Shown in pieces: positions 13,710 to 16,961 of a stretch of 16,961 bases of DNA (position 1 is the stretch's first letter; the number at the start of each line of letters is the position of its first letter). The notes beneath the pieces were generated by a model, which had not been told where the DNA came from, did no database searches, and was given only the letters and a program-made list of their open reading frames with translations. Position numbers and translations under genes: made by a program. The stretch is taken from positions 1-16,961 of the forward strand of contig URMT01000029.1 of assembly GCA_900549005.1 (NCBI GenBank), in the 5' to 3' direction. The DNA is from an uncultured Eubacteriales bacterium. Lineage in GTDB: Bacteria > Bacillota > Clostridia > Christensenellales > Borkfalkiaceae.

Positions 13710-15965
13710 ATGAAAAAGAGATTCAAATTCCTTTCACTACTCACCGCCGGCGCCGTTGCCTGCACGGTAACGCTTGCCGGGTGCTCGCTCGTATCGGCCG
13801 ATTCCCAGGCGGATATGGAGCAGGTTATTGCCACCGTAGATATCACCAAGTCTGAAAGTCTCGACAGCAGCCTTACCGCCTATACAGGCGCGATAGACGG
13901 CGGCACTTCGATTATAAAGCGCGAACTTGTGGCTTACTTCCTCAATGCCGGTTCGTCTCTGGTTCAGAGCGGCAGCACTTACGGCGAGGCTTTTGCAACG
14001 CTCGCCGATACGCTTGTAAACAACGCCGTTTTGGTTCAGTATGCAACGCTTGCCACCCTCAAAGATATGGCGGAAGATGCGTCGTTTACCGAATTTTCCG
14101 ATGCTGCCGGAGCAGTGGAATGGTTCAACTCGTTTGAATCCGACACTGAGCGCTACGAAGCCATTCTCGATTATCAGGCTACCGTTGATAAGTATGACGG
14201 CACCGAAAACGTAGACTACGTTCTTCTCACGCAGTACACAATAATGTCGTCGCTCAACAATTCGATAGACAGCTACGAAGAGACCTATCTCGACGTGAAT
14301 ACCGACGACGAAACTTCTTCTGCAACTCTGCCCACGGGCGTGGATACCGAGCTCGACAATTACTATCCCGTAGATGAAAGCGGCAACCTCGATTACGGCG
14401 TATATACCGGTTACGACGATTATCTTCTCGGCGACAGCGGCATATATGAAGACGACCACGTAGAGGGCACCACGACCTATTCCAGAAGGCGTGCGTATAA
14501 CAACTTTATACAGGTGCTCGATGCCAACTACCTTATAGCGGAGGACGAGGACGTCACCGACGTAATGGGCCTCGGCTATGTTCAGACTGAGTACGAAAAC
14601 CTTTTGAAGCAGCAGATGCTTCTCAACTACTACGACCTTTACGAAGCCGAACTCGAACAGACGATAGACGCAAACGATTACGCCTATGTGCAGGAGAGGT
14701 ATGAAGAGCTTGTAAACCAGCAGACCGCCGAATACAACTCTTCGCTCAGCAGCTTCGAAACTGCAATGGGCAGCCTTGCAGACGATTCGTTCATAACCTA
14801 TGTTCCCGATACCGAAAACGGAAACAAGTTCGGCTATGTATACAACATACTGCTTCCGTTCGACGCCGTGCAGACCTCTCAGCTCAGCGTATTCTCTGCA
14901 CAGCTTGAAAATGACGTGATAGACGAAAATGAATATTACTTCTATCGCAACCAGCTGCTCAAAAACGCACAGACCACCGACCAGCGCTCTGCCTGGTTCA
15001 ACGGCGGCGTGGATTACAGTTTCGACGCAAGCGGAACAGACCTTGATTACTACGGCAAGGACGAGGGCAGGAATACTCTGTTCTTCGAAAACAACCTGCT
15101 CCATACAGACAGATACGAATCGCTCGACAAGTACTACGGTATGTACACCTATAACGGCGTAGCCGTACAGAACGAGGACGAAAGCTACACGCTCATCCCC
15201 AACAAGCTCGATATAAGCGACCTGCTTTCAGAGTTTGAAAACTACATCGAATTCGTTGCCGGCAACACCGATGCGGTAGAATATTTAATAGGCGCCAAAG
15301 ACAACGGTGCATACTACAACGAAAACAACTTCTATTATGAAGAAGGCAGCACCGAAGGCGACGTAAAAGACATAGATTACAGCAAATTTATGTATGCCTA
15401 CGGCAAAGTTGACCTCGGCAATTTTACGGCATCCGACCTTATGAACAAAGAGTCGCTCTCATATAAGATTATGAGCGCCGTAAACGAACTGCAATATGCG
15501 TATACAACCGATACCGCTGTGCTTTCTGAATACCTCGGCTACGATATAGGCGCATATTCCACCGATTACATCGCCGAATTCGAATATGCAACGCAGTATG
15601 CCATAAGGGAGGGCGGCGCAGGTTCCTTCGCGGTATGCGCGGGCGACTACGGCTGGCACCTCATATATGTTACCTACGTGCTTGAACCCGGTCAGGCCGT
15701 CTATAATAATTCCGACTGGACCAGAATTGAAACCGAGGGAACGTTTGAAAATCTGTTCTACGAAATGCTCAGAACTTCCGACCTCGAAAACGCTTCTTCA
15801 AGGCACCAGCTCGACCTCTTGCAGGCGCTCTATCAGGACGGCAGCTCTGTGACAGTATACGAGGACAGGTTCAGCGACCTTACAAGCCTTACCACGGGCG
15901 GTTCCGACAGCAGCAGTAGCGGCAGTTCAGGCAGCAGCTCCGGTTCTTCCAGCACAACGTCATAA
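13710..15965 (+). CDS. Large SurA/PrsA-like lipoprotein foldase (putative peptidyl-prolyl isomerase)
   Basis: A membrane-anchored extracytoplasmic protein. It has a lipoprotein signal peptide (KKR, hydrophobic stretch, lipobox LAGC with acylated C25). Residues about 55-115 look like the SurA N-terminal chaperone helices (IIKRELVAYFLNAGSSLV ... TLVNNAVLVQYATL). A parvulin-like strand YVYNILLPF sits near 376-384 and the characteristic closing strand YGWHLIYV at 647-654. That gap of about 270 residues is far longer than a normal 95-residue parvulin, so the isomerase domain is interrupted or degenerate. The protein is rich in Asp, Glu and Tyr and ends in a Ser/Gly tail of about 22 residues. I start at 13710 (751 aa) because of GGAG spacing and the signal peptide. 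A foldase follows mfd in other clostridia, which supports the call. Enzyme activity is unproven. Confidence 0.65.
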   Translation: MKKRFKFLSLLTAGAVACTVTLAGCSLVSADSQADMEQVIATVDITKSESLDSSLTAYTGAIDGGTSIIKRELVAYFLNAGSSLVQSGSTYGEAFATLADTLVNNAVLVQYATLATLKDMAEDASFTEFSDAAGAVEWFNSFESDTERYEAILDYQATVDKYDGTENVDYVLLTQYTIMSSLNNSIDSYEETYLDVNTDDETSSATLPTGVDTELDNYYPVDESGNLDYGVYTGYDDYLLGDSGIYEDDHVEGTTTYSRRRAYNNFIQVLDANYLIAEDEDVTDVMGLGYVQTEYENLLKQQMLLNYYDLYEAELEQTIDANDYAYVQERYEELVNQQTAEYNSSLSSFETAMGSLADDSFITYVPDTENGNKFGYVYNILLPFDAVQTSQLSVFSAQLENDVIDENEYYFYRNQLLKNAQTTDQRSAWFNGGVDYSFDASGTDLDYYGKDEGRNTLFFENNLLHTDRYESLDKYYGMYTYNGVAVQNEDESYTLIPNKLDISDLLSEFENYIEFVAGNTDAVEYLIGAKDNGAYYNENNFYYEEGSTEGDVKDIDYSKFMYAYGKVDLGNFTASDLMNKESLSYKIMSAVNELQYAYTTDTAVLSEYLGYDIGAYSTDYIAEFEYATQYAIREGGAGSFAVCAGDYGWHLIYVTYVLEPGQAVYNNSDWTRIETEGTFENLFYEMLRTSDLENASSRHQLDLLQALYQDGSSVTVYEDRFSDLTSLTTGGSDSSSSGSSGSSSGSSSTTS

Positions 15966-15989
15966 TTTGTATTTATAAAATCGCATTGA

Positions 15990-16020
15990 AGCCGCGCACA
16001 TTGCCGTGCGCGGCTCTTTT
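15990..16020 (+). terminator. Intrinsic terminator after the foldase gene
   Basis: AGCCGCGCAC, a 6-nt loop (ATTGCC) and GTGCGCGGCT form a perfect 10-bp GC-rich stem followed by CTTTT. It lies 24 bp after the stop codon and separates the foldase from uppP. Confidence 0.88.
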
Positions 16021-16105
16021 CGTACTGCAAGCATAATTTAAGAGTATTTGAGGGGGCAAAGGAATGTGCCGCGCCGCTTCGTCATATATTTATTCAGGGT
16101 AATTT

Positions 16106-16912
16106 ATGACGGTTTTGCAGGCACTTTTTCTTGGAATATTGCAGGGGCTTACCGAGTTCCTTCCCGTATCTTCAAGCGGGCATCTCGTGCTGGCGCAGAG
16201 GCTTATGAACGTAAACCTCGGCGGCGCGGATATGCTGTTCGACCTCACGCTCCATCTCGGTACGCTTCTTGCCGTATGTTTTGTTTTCAGAAAAAAGATA
16301 TTTGAGCTGTTCAGAAGGCCGTTTAAAACGCTTTTGTATCTTTTTGCCGCCTCTCTGCCCGCGGCGGCGGTGGGGCTCTTTTTGGGGGATATAATAGATT
16401 CCGTCTTTTTCGGCGGGACATACCTTGCGTTCGGGTTTGCTCTTTCGGCCGCACTGCTTACAGGCGCGCAGATGCGCGCCAAGAAAGTAAAAAACACTCT
16501 GCCGCTTAACTTCGGGCGCACTATGTGTATGGGTGCGGCGCAGGCTCTTGCCGTTCTGCCCGGAATATCGCGCAGCGGCGCAACGGTTGCGGCAGGCATA
16601 ATCGCGGGCGGCAACGGGGAAGAGGTGGCAGATTTTTCCTTTCTTCTCAGCATCCCCGTCATTCTGGGCGGCTTTGCCGTCACGCTTTTCAAGGGCGTAT
16701 CAAGCGGCGAACTGCACGCAGCGTTTGCGGCCGCGGGAGATAATTTCGGGTTGTGTGTTGCGGTAAGCGTGGCCGCTTCGGCGATTGCAGGTCTGTTTGC
16801 CATAAAAATAATGCTCCGCTGTATTTCGTCCGCAAAATACACTCCGTTCATAATTTACCTTTGTCTGCTCGCGGCGGCGTGCGGTGCTTTGCGTATAGGC
16901 GGGATTCTGTAA
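16106..16912 (+). CDS. uppP: Undecaprenyl-diphosphatase UppP (BacA)
   Basis: An integral membrane enzyme that dephosphorylates undecaprenyl pyrophosphate to regenerate the lipid carrier for peptidoglycan and other wall polymers; high levels give bacitracin resistance in other bacteria. At 268 residues it is full length. The two signature regions are EFLPVSSSGHL (17-27, with E17, the Ser cluster and H26) and LPGISRSGAT (151-160). FDLTLHLGT (45-53) is also typical. About seven or eight hydrophobic segments are visible. AGGG precedes the ATG. The 85-bp stretch after the preceding terminator should hold its promoter, but I see no clear -35/-10 pair. Confidence 0.96.
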   Translation: MTVLQALFLGILQGLTEFLPVSSSGHLVLAQRLMNVNLGGADMLFDLTLHLGTLLAVCFVFRKKIFELFRRPFKTLLYLFAASLPAAAVGLFLGDIIDSVFFGGTYLAFGFALSAALLTGAQMRAKKVKNTLPLNFGRTMCMGAAQALAVLPGISRSGATVAAGIIAGGNGEEVADFSFLLSIPVILGGFAVTLFKGVSSGELHAAFAAAGDNFGLCVAVSVAASAIAGLFAIKIMLRCISSAKYTPFIIYLCLLAAACGALRIGGIL

Positions 16913-16940
16913 TTGTGCTGAATTTTGTTCAAATAATGCC

Positions 16941-16960
16941 AAGGCGTGCGGCGCTTTTTT
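16941..16960 (+). terminator. Weak terminator-like hairpin after uppP at the window edge
   Basis: AAG-G-CG, a TGCGG loop and CGCTT form a short stem (5 bp with a bulged G) running into a six-T tract (16955-16960). It lies 28 bp after the uppP stop. The stem is weak and the window ends here, so this is tentative. Confidence 0.35.
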
Positions 16961-16961
16961 A

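Noticed and set aside
13737..15104. 455-codon open frame antisense to the foldase gene
   Set aside because: It is the mirror of a strongly supported gene, rich in Val/Tyr/Ile/Gly without motifs, and has no ribosome site. It is a by-product of the codon bias of the real gene.
16048..16305. 85-codon ORF overlapping the start of uppP
   Set aside because: It overlaps most of the first signature region of UppP in another frame and its protein has no recognisable features. The purine-rich stretch before it is not enough.
1..16961. CRISPR array, tRNA/rRNA genes, integrase, or toxin-antitoxin/defence module
   Set aside because: No spaced direct repeats, no tRNA or rRNA signatures, and no unexplained gene cluster remain once the housekeeping genes are placed.

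Overview
The window reads as ordinary chromosomal backbone of an anaerobic, Gram-positive-type bacterium of the Clostridia. The evidence is a phenylalanine-type T-box leader ahead of pheST, a two-subunit oxygen-sensitive (class I) fumarase, a lipobox foldase, and the gene order prs-pth-mfd-foldase that is familiar from Bacillota. The DNA looks moderately G+C-rich but uses ATA (Ile) and AGG (Arg) codons freely, which recalls some uncultured Christensenellales-like lineages; that placement is only a guess. I count 13 protein genes, all apparently intact, plus one doubtful 22-codon upstream ORF.

Left block (1-5348, minus strand): fumA-fumB, then pheS-pheT. pheST has its own near-perfect sigma-A promoter and a roughly 315-nt leader with all the T-box hallmarks (Stem I with an AGAGAG motif, a UUC specifier candidate, the GGTGGTACCGCG core, and a terminator). 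pheST should therefore be induced when uncharged tRNA-Phe accumulates. The fumarase pair has a separate promoter in the 94-bp divergent region.

Middle block (5443-8081, plus strand): a CPBP-family membrane protease, rlmH (ribosome methyltransferase), an M14 zinc peptidase of the peptidoglycan-peptide type, and tadA. They are tightly packed and the last two overlap. The first gene looks leaderless.

Right block (8219-16912, plus strand): prs behind a long structured leader, a terminator, pth, a palindromic MITE-like repeat, mfd, a promoter, a large SurA/PrsA-like lipoprotein, a terminator, and uppP. Bacillus and many clostridia have spoVT (and fin) in this neighbourhood. Neither is seen here, which hints at a non-sporulating lineage.

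I found no clear novel defence or mobile system. The most interesting items are the prs leader (alternative hairpins, a uORF ending in an ATGA overlap, and an inverted repeat around the -35), the leaderless start of the CPBP gene, the asymmetric palindrome between pth and mfd, the oversized foldase lipoprotein, and the M14 peptidase with Cys in place of the usual motif arginine.
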